Source of the DNA: Cryptomeria japonica
Taxonomy: Eukaryota > Streptophyta > Pinopsida > Cupressales > Cupressaceae
Assembly (NCBI RefSeq): GCF_030272615.1
Contig: NC_081408.1
Span: 307,089,950-307,153,949 of the forward strand
Reading direction: 5' to 3'
Length of the DNA: 64,000 nucleotides
Position numbers and translations under genes: made by a program. The notes under the pieces are model-generated. The model worked only from the letters and a program-made list of their open reading frames with translations. It was not told where the DNA came from and made no database searches. Shown here piece by piece: positions 24,496 through 35,162 of the stretch. Within the stretch, counting starts at the first letter, position 1. Every line of letters begins with the position of its first letter.

Positions 24496-24705
24496 AGGAA
24501 GCGACTAAACTCCACACAAAATAGCACTCCTTACAGTTTTTAAAATCCGCAAAACACAACGAATTTCTGTGAAATTTTCAGGAGTGAAATCTATATGCTC
24601 TGCATCCCCATTGCTGTTAAACCACAAAAAATTGGACGAAAAAACAGTGTTTTGCAGATCTGAAGTTTTTTGGAGTGCCATTTTGTGTGGAGATTAGCCT
24701 GTACC
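24496..24705. mobile_element. 210-bp MITE, TSD TTAACTCT
   Basis: TTAACTCT at 24488-24495 and 24706-24713 flanks a unit with inverted ends. CTCCACACAAAATAGCACTCC near the left end pairs with its reverse complement, with one mismatch, near the right end. The outermost 17 bases pair only partly. The duplicate at 25545-26737 has no such insert at the corresponding place, so it acts as an empty-site control. The 8-bp duplication suggests hAT-type mobilisation. A Mutator-like origin, which usually gives 9 bp, is less likely. Confidence 0.85.
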
Positions 24706-25059
24706 TTAACTCTCAATGATAAGACTTAATGCACAATTTTTTTATCAGTTTCCTTTGCAGCTTGTACTATTATCTTGAATAACTTGTTTCACTCCAACTT
24801 CTTTGCAGAGAAAAAATCATCAAGTTTATCATTATAGAGACAACTTCAGCCAGATATCTTTGTTCACACTTTATACCCTATTGCGAGGAATTCATAATGC
24901 TCACTTAACAAAATAGTTTTTGTTAATTCAAAAACGTTGTCACAATCTTCAAACCCAAGGGGCATTCTGTGAAACGAAACATATACTTGTCAAATTTACG
25001 TGTTAAATTTTTTAGACAAATGAAAAAATGATATTTTTTAAGTGCTCCAGCTGGCAAAA

Positions 25060-25315
25060 CTCATTGGTACAACCTCACCATGAGGGTCTAATAAGTTCCA
25101 CCAGCATGCTTTCACAAGGTCAAGCCCAAGATAAATGTTAAGAGTACATTCATTCCACCAATATATAAAAAGCAAAAGGGGTAGTTCTGTTCCATGAGGA
25201 AAATTTAAACGTCTTTATAAGCTTGTAAAGTAATGAACAAGTGCACAAAGGCTACTCAGTGGAGCACCCATATTAATCTTATCCATTGGCTTCTCTCTTC
25301 ACAATCCTACTATAC
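25060..25315 (-). pseudogene. TLC-domain exon pseudogene (copy A)
   Basis: The minus strand retains FPHGTELP and LGLDLVKAC, which correspond to FPPGIELP and LGLDLVKAC of the intact exon at 26444-26737. The N-terminal half is broken by stops and frame changes. It is a decayed duplicate of a membrane-protein terminal exon and is not expected to be functional. Confidence 0.7.
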
Positions 25316-25339
25316 AAATACAAGATAAATGAAAGTAAA

Positions 25340-25545
25340 ACACATCATTGCCCTTGGATGATGTAGGTGGCTTTTGTCCAAGGGAGAAAACAACGATAAT
25401 GTACGTCATTGTCCATGGCCAGTGGTGTTGACCATAACCGAATGGCCTGAGGATTAGATGATTTAGCAACTAATCTTCAAGCAATGGCCTAAGGATTAAG
25501 GTAGAATATTTACATATCGTCTTAAGATAAAAACTTAAAAATATC
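25340..25545. repeat. extra partial copy of the downstream spacer
   Basis: GGATGATG, CTTTTGTCCAAGG and CATGGCCAGTG(G/A)TGTTG blocks at about 25356-25435 recur at about 25558-25637. A weaker match occurs near 24045-24085. This gives three copies of the spacer against two of the exon. Confidence 0.6.
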
Positions 25546-26443
25546 AACAATACCATCCATGGATGATGGTCGCTTTTGTCCAAGGGGAAAAACAACAATA
25601 AAGTTCTTTGTTGCCCATGGCCAGTGATGTTGGCAATAATTGAACAATCAATTACATGAGACCTGAATGGTTGAGATGGGTCTAAAAGTTATGCAGGGAA
25701 AAAAGTTCTTCAAATTCAAACAAAATGAAAGATCGTAAAGTGAATAGATGTATAGGTGTAGGCATAAAGGAATCTTTCCTAAATCATGATCATGCCAACA
25801 TAGGTGCTCTAGCTGAGTTCATCCCAGTACTACAATATATCAGCAACAGGAGATGCAAGGAGCCAACAAGTCCCTTGACAAAAGAAATGTTACTAAAGCA
25901 TTATCAGAGTGTATGCAAACTTATTAAAAAATGGTGTTGCCTTGAGGATTTTGAGAGTTTTCCATGTAGATCAACAATTACATCATTTTCTTTCAAAAAC
26001 CCAATTACAAAGATAGCAACTAGTACTGAGTAACAAGCAAGTTCCTCTCCAAAGCACTCAACAATAAGATAATGCACAAAGTTTCATCAATTTCACATAG
26101 CAGATTTTCTTCACACGTGGTAATATCATCTTCAAATAGCTTATTTCTCGCCAACCTCACAAAATTTCATCAATTTGAGGTTGTCAATACATGGACAATT
26201 TCAATCAAATGTCTACGTTTCCACCTTCTGTCCCATTTCATTTGTACATACAGTTGCGAACAATAGTGTTAGGATTTACTACTGCAAAATAGTTGCAACT
26301 GTCCTAAAAATCATAACATTTAGCTTAAGGAAATAAAAACCTTTAGGAGTCGAATGTACAAGAGTACAATTTCAAGAGGGAAAAATTAATAATAATATTT
26401 CTCATATGCTCCAACTGGGGCATAAGTTGTAGGTACAACATTA

Positions 26444-26737
26444 TCATGAAGGTCTGAAAAGTTCCTTTCGGCATGCTTTCACAAGGTCAAGTCCAAGAAA
26501 AATGTTGAGTATGTTCATTCCAACCATACCCAAAAATGCAAGGGGCAGTTCTATTCCAGGAGGAAATTTTGAACGATCTTTAATAAGCTTATAAGTAATA
26601 AACCAGTGCAGAAAGGTTCTGGCTGAGAAGAAAGCTAACCAGTGGAGCCCCCATTCTATTCTTGTTCTTTGGCTTTTCTCTTTTCTCAATCCTGCCATAC
26701 GGAGAACTCTTCGTAGATGTAAAAATATTGAATGCAA
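26444..26737 (-). CDS. terminal exon of a TLC-domain membrane protein
   Basis: The open frame reads from a 3' splice site (pyrimidine run then TTGCAG, just above 26737) to a TGA at 26444-26446. The product carries R.EWGLHWLAFFSARTF, HWFITYKLIKD, FPPGIELPLA and MNILNIFLGLDLVKAC. These resemble the C-terminal transmembrane helices of plant TRAM/LAG1/CLN8 (TLC) domain proteins, which are multi-pass membrane proteins. Two hydrophobic segments are visible. The exon is intact and looks coding, unlike its tandem copy at 25060-25315. Upstream exons should lie at higher coordinates on this strand. I did not find them, so they may be beyond long introns or the gene may be a fragment. The family call is from memory of motifs. 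Confidence 0.65.
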   Translation of the reverse strand: MHSIFLHLRRVLRMAGLRKEKSQRTRIEWGLHWLAFFSARTFLHWFITYKLIKDRSKFPPGIELPLAFLGMVGMNILNIFLGLDLVKACRKELFRPS

Positions 26738-26743
26738 CTGCAA

Positions 26744-28629
26744 GAAAAGAAAATGGAAAACATCAGATTCTAGAACTTCAAATAATTATCTTATTCTGCA
26801 TTTATAAATGCTTCAAATAAGTACTAAGCCATGTATATGAGAAAAAGAGAATACAAAAACAACAAACATAGTTCATAATCAAGATCTCTTCTCAGCCTTC
26901 AAAATTATCTGAATTCATGAAGTGTGATTACATTATCCATTCTATTTTTGTGCGCAACATCACAGTCAGCTCAGCATTAAGATGGTCCTTAAGATCAGAC
27001 AAACTAGTTCCCCTGTTTGATTGCAAAGGTGTGAAACATGCTTTCTTATCATTAGACCCTATGAACAGAATCTACTGATTTTCTAATTATAAGTCATGCA
27101 CAAACCTCTTATTTCTAATAGGATCAACATTTGATGTCAATTGTCACCTCTACCAGTTTGGAAACCATGTAAATGAATCTCATAATTTCTTCTTTTCATA
27201 AAGTAAATATTGTATTCATATTGAAAAAAGTTACATAAAAGGAGGCCTTAGAAGGACAAAAATCAGCCAAAATCACGATTATGAAAAAAATCAGCAACAT
27301 ATGAGATGCTAGAGAAACCCATTGTCTACAACGGAAAACTAAAATCCCCAGAACAAAGAATTAGTCACAGCTGGATAATGCAATTAGGCAGCTGAAAAGC
27401 ACCTTTTATGCACATATGATTAGCTATAGGGATGAGTCTCAAGTGATTCAAACAGTCAAGAGTACTACATATGAGCATCCGATGGCCATTGGTAAATTAT
27501 CCATGAGACTAGATTGATTTACCACAGTAATCCTCAAAACATCTTCAGAAAAGGGACTGCTTATAGTATTCATTATTTTGCTGAAAAAAAGTAGCCTTGA
27601 GCTGGATGGAGGTGGATTTTCTCTTCAAATCATGCAGCTGCAAAGAATTCGGGGTCATATTAACTTGCAGATGCACGGTTGATCATTATAAGTGAGCTGG
27701 CATTGGTGAAACTTTTTCCTCCGAGAACTTTGACAAATTAGGGGAAAAGGAAGATCAGCTGCTCTTATATAATCTAAATGATCATTTGTGCATTTTCACA
27801 CAAGGAAATTGATGACTTGTAAAATTTGATCTTGTCGGTGAATTCCGTTGCATAACTGAACCAATAAATGTCATCAGGCCAACCATTGACTCCTATAACT
27901 TTCCTTTCAAAGGTATCTTACTCTCCTATGGAGGTCATTTCTTCATGTGCATATTCCACATTAATGCTATAGACAATGCATTACAACTCAAAGTAACTTG
28001 AAAATGAGAAGCTTTTGGAGAAAATTGTGTGCCAAAGTTTCACATCAACATTTCAAATCACACATAATTTATAAGTTATAACCAATCACTATTTCTTTAA
28101 TAATTAAATAATTTCTATTCCAATTAAAAGCATAATGATAATAATTATGACTAATACTTTAAATGTAAAAGCATTTATTATTTTTATATTTATCAATAGC
28201 TATTTAAACTAGCATGTCATTAATTAGCACCTTTAATTACTAACTAACTAATTAAGAAATGCATAAATTACACTAATTAAGTTGTAATAGTTCACTTAGA
28301 TGACCGCAGATAATTTTTAAATCATGCAGATCAACGAAAAGTTCATTCACTCACATTATTCAATTTCACTTGCTTCACATTTTCATTTAGGATTCATGGG
28401 TTTCGAGATCTCTGAATTACAGGTCACTCAACTGAAAAATTCCACTTACCTTCTAACATCACTGTTTTATTTCAATTTTTTAATAAGCAAAAAGACTATG
28501 CAAGAAGTTGGATTGCAAATTATTAACTTAGAGAATATAATACCTGATTTTTGTGTCTTCCTTGAGTCTACTATGCATATGTCAAAGAAGAATTCCTTGT
28601 TTTGCTTATACATTAAAAACTCCACAATG
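26744..28629. other. unassigned, possibly intron of the TLC gene
   Basis: AT-rich sequence without TE termini or coding motifs on the minus strand. The plus-strand 126-residue frame at 28324-28704 runs into a hAT element and has no motif. Its position upstream of a good splice acceptor makes intron sequence the simplest reading. Confidence 0.4.
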
Positions 28630-28637
28630 GTTACTCA

Positions 28638-29328
28638 CATAATTCACAAACCCAACAAGTACTTATCGAGTTTCCAAGTACTTGCAAGTTTAATCCTTGC
28701 ATGAGTCTTTTCAATATTAACTCGTCGAGTTTAGCAAAAACTCGTGAGTCTTTTGGCGAGTGCTCGCCAAAACTCACTGAGTTCGACCTGATAAATTGCC
28801 ACTGTAGGTAAAACACATCAAATGCAAGTAAAATGTGGAAAAATGTAGGGTTAAATTTGCCATTCACATTGTTTACAGTCTATAAAACCTTGCAATCACC
28901 CCTCCATTACACAAAGAGCAGCAAGCACGAATTTAAGAGCATATTGGGAAATTTTCAGGCATTTTGAAATTTTTTCCAGATTTTCAGATTTGCAACAGGT
29001 TAGTTTTTTGCCCCTAGACCCCCGTGAGGGCTGCTGCCCCTCAACCCTGCTACAGGGGGTACTGCCCCTCAACTTTACTAGGGGGACTGCCCCCAGACCC
29101 TTGTGAGGGGTGTTGCTCCTCGACCCCATTGGCAGAGTTGCCCCTAGACCCCCACCAAACTCATTTGATACATTTTGCAGCTATATTTTGTATAAAATTT
29201 ATATTTTTTTACAAAAATTTAAAGTTTTTTTCAAGGTGTTAAGTTTTACCTAGTTTTCCCCGAGCAATATTCAAGTCGAATTTTTTTGGCTTGCCAAATA
29301 CTCTCTATGTCTGTGTTTGCGAACTATG
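28638..29328. mobile_element. non-autonomous hAT element
   Basis: The ends are CATAATTCACAAAC on the left and, read inward from the right, CATAGTTCGCAAAC. They are flanked by GTTACTCA (28630-28637) and GTTGCTCA (29329-29336), an 8-bp duplication with one difference. The termini match those of hAT-1 at 42722 (CATAGTTGG and CATAGATGG). The subterminal regions also share CTCGTCGAG and GGCGAGT-type motifs. The interior has no transposase but holds a GC-rich repeat (29010-29155). It would depend on a transposase like that of hAT-1. Confidence 0.8.
29010..29155. repeat. GC-rich CCCCTAGACCCCC repeat in hAT
   Basis: Four to five diverged units of the type GCCCCTAGACCCCCGTGAGG, GGCTGCTGCCCCTCAACCC and similar recur at about 30-35 bp. 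It is a GC-rich island in otherwise AT-rich DNA. Confidence 0.7.
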
Positions 29329-29336
29329 GTTGCTCA

Positions 29337-31405
29337 TATTTCCTCTACATCAAGAAAAAAATATTGTAATGCACATGAATAGCTCTTCTGTCACTTTTGC
29401 ATCATCCTTGAATGACACACTATAAAGTATGTCTGATTCAAGTAATATCCTGTAGCATTGAGGAAATAATGCATTTGTCAATCTATCTAAAATCATTAAT
29501 ATCCCAAATTAACCTATTCAAGAATTAAGGTATATAAATACTAGAAGAGACAGCGAAAGGTTGGAAGATAGATGCCACTTGGAGTTTGGTCCCCTCCTAT
29601 AGTGGGGAGTTAATAAATTAAATTTTAATGGAGCTTCAAGGGGGAATCCAAGAATGGTTTGTGGCAGATAAATATTCATGATGCACAAGGGGAGAAACTA
29701 TATGGTAACTCGTTATTTTTGGGCATCCACATTAATAATGAGGCAGAGTGGGAAGCACTTATGGAAAGATTAGGAGTGGAAAAAGAGCAAAACATAAAGA
29801 ATATAATGGAGAGAGATTATTTCATCATGATAAAAGATTTGGCCAAGGGTAGAATCTAACAGGAAGTTGAATAGATATGTAGAAGAAGCACAACTTATAA
29901 AGAAAAACTTGGATACTATACGTTTTGAGCATTGCAAATAAAAACTGAATTTTGCAGTGGACTATTTGACCAATGCTGGGGTTGACCGAGCACCACTTAT
30001 GGCAATTTGCAGTCATAGTCTAAAATCTTGGAGCAGCCTAGCTTTTTTTAAATCCTTCGAACCCCCCTAGAATCAAGCATTATAAATGATAAGAGGCCCA
30101 TAGGGGTAGTCAAGATAACTTAAATCAGTATGATAAGGAGTTGTTCACCTAGTAATTATGGGATGGTGGTAGAATAGCGTGATGATAGAATGTTTGGGAG
30201 GTGTACACTGCATTAATGAGCTCTAGCATGTTAGCAACATAGGGAGGTAAGGTGTTTTATTGATTGAGAAATGTGTGTTTGGTTCACTGTCTACAAGTGC
30301 CTACATTATGTTTTCTATTGCAGAGCAACAATCTGAAGGTTGCAAAGGAGTCATGGCAGTGCATCAAGGAATTCCTAATAAGCAATTGCAGTGAGACAGT
30401 ATTTTATCCTATAAAAATCCTACAAAGTTGGGTCTTATAAAATGTGTTATGGAGGAATAGGTGCTGCAGATTGGTCTTCTCTATAAGGCACTAATTAAAG
30501 GCAACTTAATTTCAAATTTAGTTTGTTTCATTTCAGATGGGGTATTGTGTCTATGGTTGATTAGGACATTTCTTCCAAATCAATTTGATAGGAGGTTTGT
30601 TCCTATAGCAAGCAAAGAGAAAGAAACTGAGCACAAATGTCTAAGTTTGGAATATCATGGGCTAGGTGGGAAGAGCTAAGAAATGAACTCTTCTAAAAAT
30701 GTTCTCTGGAGATATGCCCAGGTATTTAGGGGTTTGCATGTGCACCACCACAAAGGGAGGCCCAAAATTGGAAGTGACTATGCAATGCCACTTTTGAAGC
30801 GCCTCTCAACATTGTTCAAGGCGTAGGTGTCAAATCTGCTATGGGGTCCAATTTCCTTCATTGGTAAACTATTATTCTAGAAGAGCTGTGAATTCAAATG
30901 CTCCCTAGGTGGAAGAGGGGGTATATACAGTTCACACTTTGAATGTGTCTCATGAATGTTAGGGGGATGGTATGAGTTTACATATGTGATATTTGTTTTC
31001 CTTTGTTTGTTCTTACTTTTGATCTACGTGTTGTTTGAGCAGGTGTATGCTCTTTTGGCATTTGTCTCTTTCTAACAACTAGTTATGGTTGAGGTTTTTT
31101 GGGTGTAGGCCTAGCATAGCATTTTATTGTCTTCTGATGTTTGGTCTCTCTGATATTGTAATAATTTTATATTCTCAAGGGTGGGGACCCCTATAAAACC
31201 CCCACTACTTTATCTAAGAATCCCTCAAGGATTTTCTCCATCAACTAATCTCAACACTCAAACTATGGGCTATAAAACTAGTACCAACTCATGTAGATCC
31301 ATCCAAACTGACTGATCAAAAACAATGCATGCAATGGTGATGCCATCCATGTGATTGATTAAGCTAATCTCTATCCAATCCAATGCACCAAACATGTGTT
31401 ATATG
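29337..31405. other. unassigned
   Basis: No convincing domain. Plus frames at 29659-29859 and 30461-30679 lack motifs I can name. A T-rich 3'-untranslated-like stretch lies at 30960-31200. A LINE remnant is possible but cannot be supported. Confidence 0.35.
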
Positions 31406-32520
31406 CATAGTTACAAGAATCAAACTTGGATAGGATTCATTTGCAATTTTTTACTCAAACTCACGACTCGGACATGGCGAATTGAAAATTCATGAATTGG
31501 AGAGATGTTTTAAGGATTTAAAACTTTTATTATGCACCCTTCACCAAATCAACTTTAAAGACATAATAAGCTAATCAAATAGAAGCTCCTTTGATCACAT
31601 ACATAAGTATGCAGTGATCAAATGAGTACAAAAGTGGATTTAGTTGAAGGAAATATTTTCAAGTATATAAATATTGTCAAGTGTTCCATATATACAAAAC
31701 TCATGGATTATGAAATGTATGGCATCAAAATAAAAACTCAAGCATATAACCATGTCTAAGAGGAGCCTACATAGCTCAACCCAATATATGATAAGTAATG
31801 CACTAGCATCTAAGATAGATCCTTGATGATGATGCAGCCATGATATTTGTCTATTTGTTAGCGACATCAACATCTAAGGGATCTATTGATACTCTCTCCT
31901 ATGTCATGGCTACTACATCATCCTCAAGATTGGCCTAATTAACCCATGCAAGGTCCTCAATGAAAATAAGTTCCTTATCCTTAAGGATCCACTCTAATTG
32001 TGGATCAATCTCCTATAATCTGAAGGGGAATAAGTCAAATCCTAGGATATGCTAGTGATAAGAGCCAAGGTTGTGATAAACATAGGCAAGATCATTCAAC
32101 CTTTGCACCATCAATCTGTTGCACCTCTTGAAGTATATTGCACAAGAAAACTCCAATTGTGCTTGCATCTTGAAGCACTACATGGTTGGCTCAAGGCACA
32201 TATGACAAACTTTTAAAAATTTGGCACTTTCACAACAAAACCTCTTATGCATCTGAATTGAGAAAAAAAAAACTCAATCTCATTGTTCAATTTCAATATT
32301 AACATAAAAAATGGAAAAGTTTCAAACTAATCTTTGAAATCCAAGCAAAATTAGAATATTGCATGTAAGGGCTTATGAAGTTGATAGTGCCAATCAATGA
32401 TATCCCATATGAGTTCATATTTCTCCTCAAACCCACCATAGATGGATCTAATGAGCTCCCCGGCCTTGTTCATGCCTTTATACACAATTCATTGTGAGCT
32501 TCTCTCCCTCAACAATACAA
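31406..32520 (-). pseudogene. hAT transposase relic (hATC end)
   Basis: CATAGTTACAAG at 31406 resembles the terminal sequence of hAT-1. On the minus strand at about 32068-32125 the translation NRLMVQRLNDLAYVYHNL matches the hATC dimerisation domain found at the C-terminus of hAT transposases. In a neighbouring frame CKHNWSF matches the preceding CERNWS motif, showing a frameshift. hATC mediates transposase multimerisation. The N-terminal part and the other terminus are missing, so this is a truncated copy. Confidence 0.7.
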
Positions 32521-32940
32521 AGGAAGACAACTATAGGCTCTACAAATTGCGATTAAACAATAACATAAATAACTAGCTATATAATGACTTAAAGATAGGA
32601 ACATAAAAGCATTAGCAAATAAAAGTTCTATAAATGATAAACTAGTAAGATAAACAATATTAAAATTAAAATCATCAGATTCCCACAATCCATAATAGTA
32701 TCTATAGCTGCCTCTGGATTTGATTGTGTGACTTTTTTTGCATCAACATTGCGGTTCACACTCTGTGATCCATCATCAGGATGTTTAGAGAATGCTAGGA
32801 TATGAAAGAAGATAAAGTGCAGACTAAGACAAGCTCAAGGCTATAAAAGAAGTATTGGGAAGAGAGACAAACCCAAGCATGTAGAACAAGTAGAAAAAAT
32901 AATAAAAATATCCAAAAAAAAATAAAATAGGCTAGGATAT
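32521..32940. other. no recognisable feature
   Basis: AT-rich with several A-runs (for example near 32900-32930). These may mark the left edge of the LINE-like unit that follows. Confidence 0.4.
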
Positions 32941-32944
32941 TCTT

Positions 32945-33282
32945 ATGGATGCTCCTCTGGTTCGGGCTCTATCAGATGCATTCATTCTTCCCTCCTACAC
33001 TTGTAATGATATTGATTTTCTTTTTCTGTCTCATTATCATTTTGTTTATGGTTTGTTTCCTTATGGTGCTTTCTTACCTCTTTCTAAGCTACTTGCTGAT
33101 GGTTGGTTTGGAGAATTGTTATTTGTGATCAGGTGTGGTTTGATTGGTGACAACTATGATGACACCCTGCTAGAGTTTGAGGCACTTATTGATCATGTTC
33201 CGCCTTGCCCTTGGTTGTTGCATTAGATGTTTTAAAGGGGATCCACTTCCTATTGGAAACCATGGCTGCTATCACATCTTCT
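32945..33282 (+). mobile_element. LINE-like unit, 5' part
   Basis: An open frame of 93 residues (32945-33226) starts here. The unit is cut at 33283 by the chromovirus and resumes at 41889. The joined unit ends in a poly(A) run near 42343-42357, which suggests a retrotransposed RNA. The frame has no motif I recognise, so LINE origin is an inference from the tail and 3'-end style. It could instead be a processed pseudogene. Confidence 0.5.
33278..33282. repeat. chromovirus TSD, left copy
   Basis: CTTCT here equals 41889-41893 and brackets the chromovirus exactly. Confidence 0.9.
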
Positions 33283-35162
33283 TGTAATATCCCAGTTATT
33301 TTTCTTTTTGTTTTTAGGCCAATAATAATCATCCACAAACAGATAACCCGTTAAGGTTAGAAAGCATAAATTGAAAAGTTGCTGAAAAATACAACCCTTC
33401 CACTTTCTGATCACCAAGTGCCCAATGTGGGAAGGTGAGAGCATATGGTGAATAGGGGATCGTTAGATTTCAAATCTGCAGAAAGATGAAGTGGAATACA
33501 ATACCAGGCGGCAAGCCAGCCCCTTTCGCTTATCCAGCGGGAATGCAAGAAACTTGGCGGTGAACCAACCAAGAGAAACACACAAAGGCACAAATCACTC
33601 GACTGCGATATTTTAGCGGGAGGATTGAAATTACAAACAAACTCAACTCAACCGCTTATGCAGCGGGAGGACCATTACAATCAATCATCACTCGACCGCT
33701 TATGCAACGGGAGGACTGAATTACAATTCAATTGAAATAGGCGGCAAGCCAGCCTCTTCCACTTTTCAGTGGGATGAGAGTTACAAGCCAGACTTGGTTA
33801 GTAGTACTACTACTTAACCTTCCAATAATCAAGATAGTGAGAGAAGAGTAATGCTGAACATCCAAATAATAAACATGAAATTTCTGCTAACATCAAAATC
33901 TGCAGGCTGGAAATGCAAAACCAACAGCCTATGGATTCACTAAAACGCTCATAACTCTCATTACTCACCCAATTCACCCAAAATCAGTTCTAAACTAAAG
34001 CTACACCAGCCACAATGAAAACAAACCCAAAGGAAGCTATCAAAACACCCATATTTATTTTGCACGCTTCCCAATGCACTCACTAAACCCAACGCCTAAC
34101 CAGAGAAGTTCGATTTTCATTATAAAATTCCACACTAAACATAATATGCTAAAAACTTACAAGATGCATCGCCAGTGGTAGGAAAGATGGATGAGCCGGT
34201 ACCCAGAATGATGGAATCACCTGGCCAAGAGGTATGAGCAAAATAAACTTTCAGCAGTTCTACGACTAGCAACCAGAAAACACTCCAATCTCACACAAAA
34301 CACTCCACAATCTGTAACTCACTCACCAAAAGCACTGGAAATACATGGACACAGCTAGGTACCATCTTGCAAGTACAAAACTGAGACTTAGCTAGGAAGC
34401 CACACTTCGAAGCTCAAATTTTCAATCGCCAATTCGGCAACATAACGATGCAAATTCATATGATAACAAAAAAGAGAGCCCAAGGCTCTTATTTATAACC
34501 TCCAACACCACCAAAATTCAAATGCAAATGCTCACAAATGCACCCAAATCCACTTTTTCCATTTGCATTTCATTTACCAAGTGGACCCAAGGATGGCGTC
34601 CAAGCCATAAGCCAAATTCACGCCAAGTAAGCATAAAATTACGATTTTGACTTAGCAAAATATTTTTGGTGAATGAAATAATATCTCCTAATATAAAATG
34701 GCGCCCCTTTCTAGACATAATGAATTGCCTAGCACTTAGGAGACATTATGTGCAATTTCCATAGTCATTAATCAATATCAATAATATTTAATTATATCAC
34801 TTATGACTCCAATACTGATTATTGCCAAAACCAGGATGAAGTTGAGCCAAGAAGACCACTGAACCGCTGTAGGATCAAGACCCTGTCCACTGCCAAAAAT
34901 AGAAATACGCCATACTGCCACTTACTAAAAATAGTAAGTCATGAACTACTGCTCCGAAAAGCATGATCTTCGCACCTAGTGATAGAGCATGGAGAGCTCA
35001 GTAGGACAGTATCACCAAAACGACCAACCCCTAACTTACTAAAAATAGTAAGTTCTCGCCTCATCAATGCTTGACCCTCATTCTTCATTCCACCTAGCCT
35101 ACGGGTCTCAAGAATAGGCTAATGGACCACTGGAAAGACATCAACGAGAAGGGGACATTACA
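33283..35162 (-). repeat. chromovirus 3' LTR
   Basis: On the plus strand it runs from TGTAATATCCCAG to GGGGACATTACA, 1880 bp. Relative to the other LTR it has an extra copy of a CCGCTTATGCAGCGGG-type repeat (about 33650-33720). It lacks about 40 bp present at 41460-41510. It carries two ACTTACTAAAAATAGTAAGT palindromes (34920-34939 and 35034-35053). Confidence 0.95.
33525..33775. repeat. CCGCTTATGCAGCGGGAG hairpin repeats
   Basis: About five variants of CCGCTTATGCAGCGGGAG (some starting TCCGC or GACTGCG) occur here, each a small inverted repeat with CCGC and GCGG arms. The matching field in the other LTR (40268-40480) has one fewer, so the array changes copy number. Confidence 0.75.

Larger units (their letters stand above)
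23960..25320 (-). repeat. tandem duplication, copy A (TLC exon and downstream DNA)
   Basis: This block aligns with 25545-26737 in the same order: downstream spacer, a GAGATGCAA(A/G)G block (24309 versus 25851), an AATGCACAA block, then the last exon of the TLC-domain gene. Copy A is more decayed. It has the MITE at 24496-24705, which copy B lacks. Confidence 0.75.

Noticed and set aside
28324-28704. 126-residue plus-strand frame
   Set aside because: It crosses the left terminus of the non-autonomous hAT and shows no domain.
30461-31200. Possible LINE endonuclease start and 3' untranslated region
   Set aside because: The few suggestive residues are not in a consistent frame, and no tail or target duplication was found.
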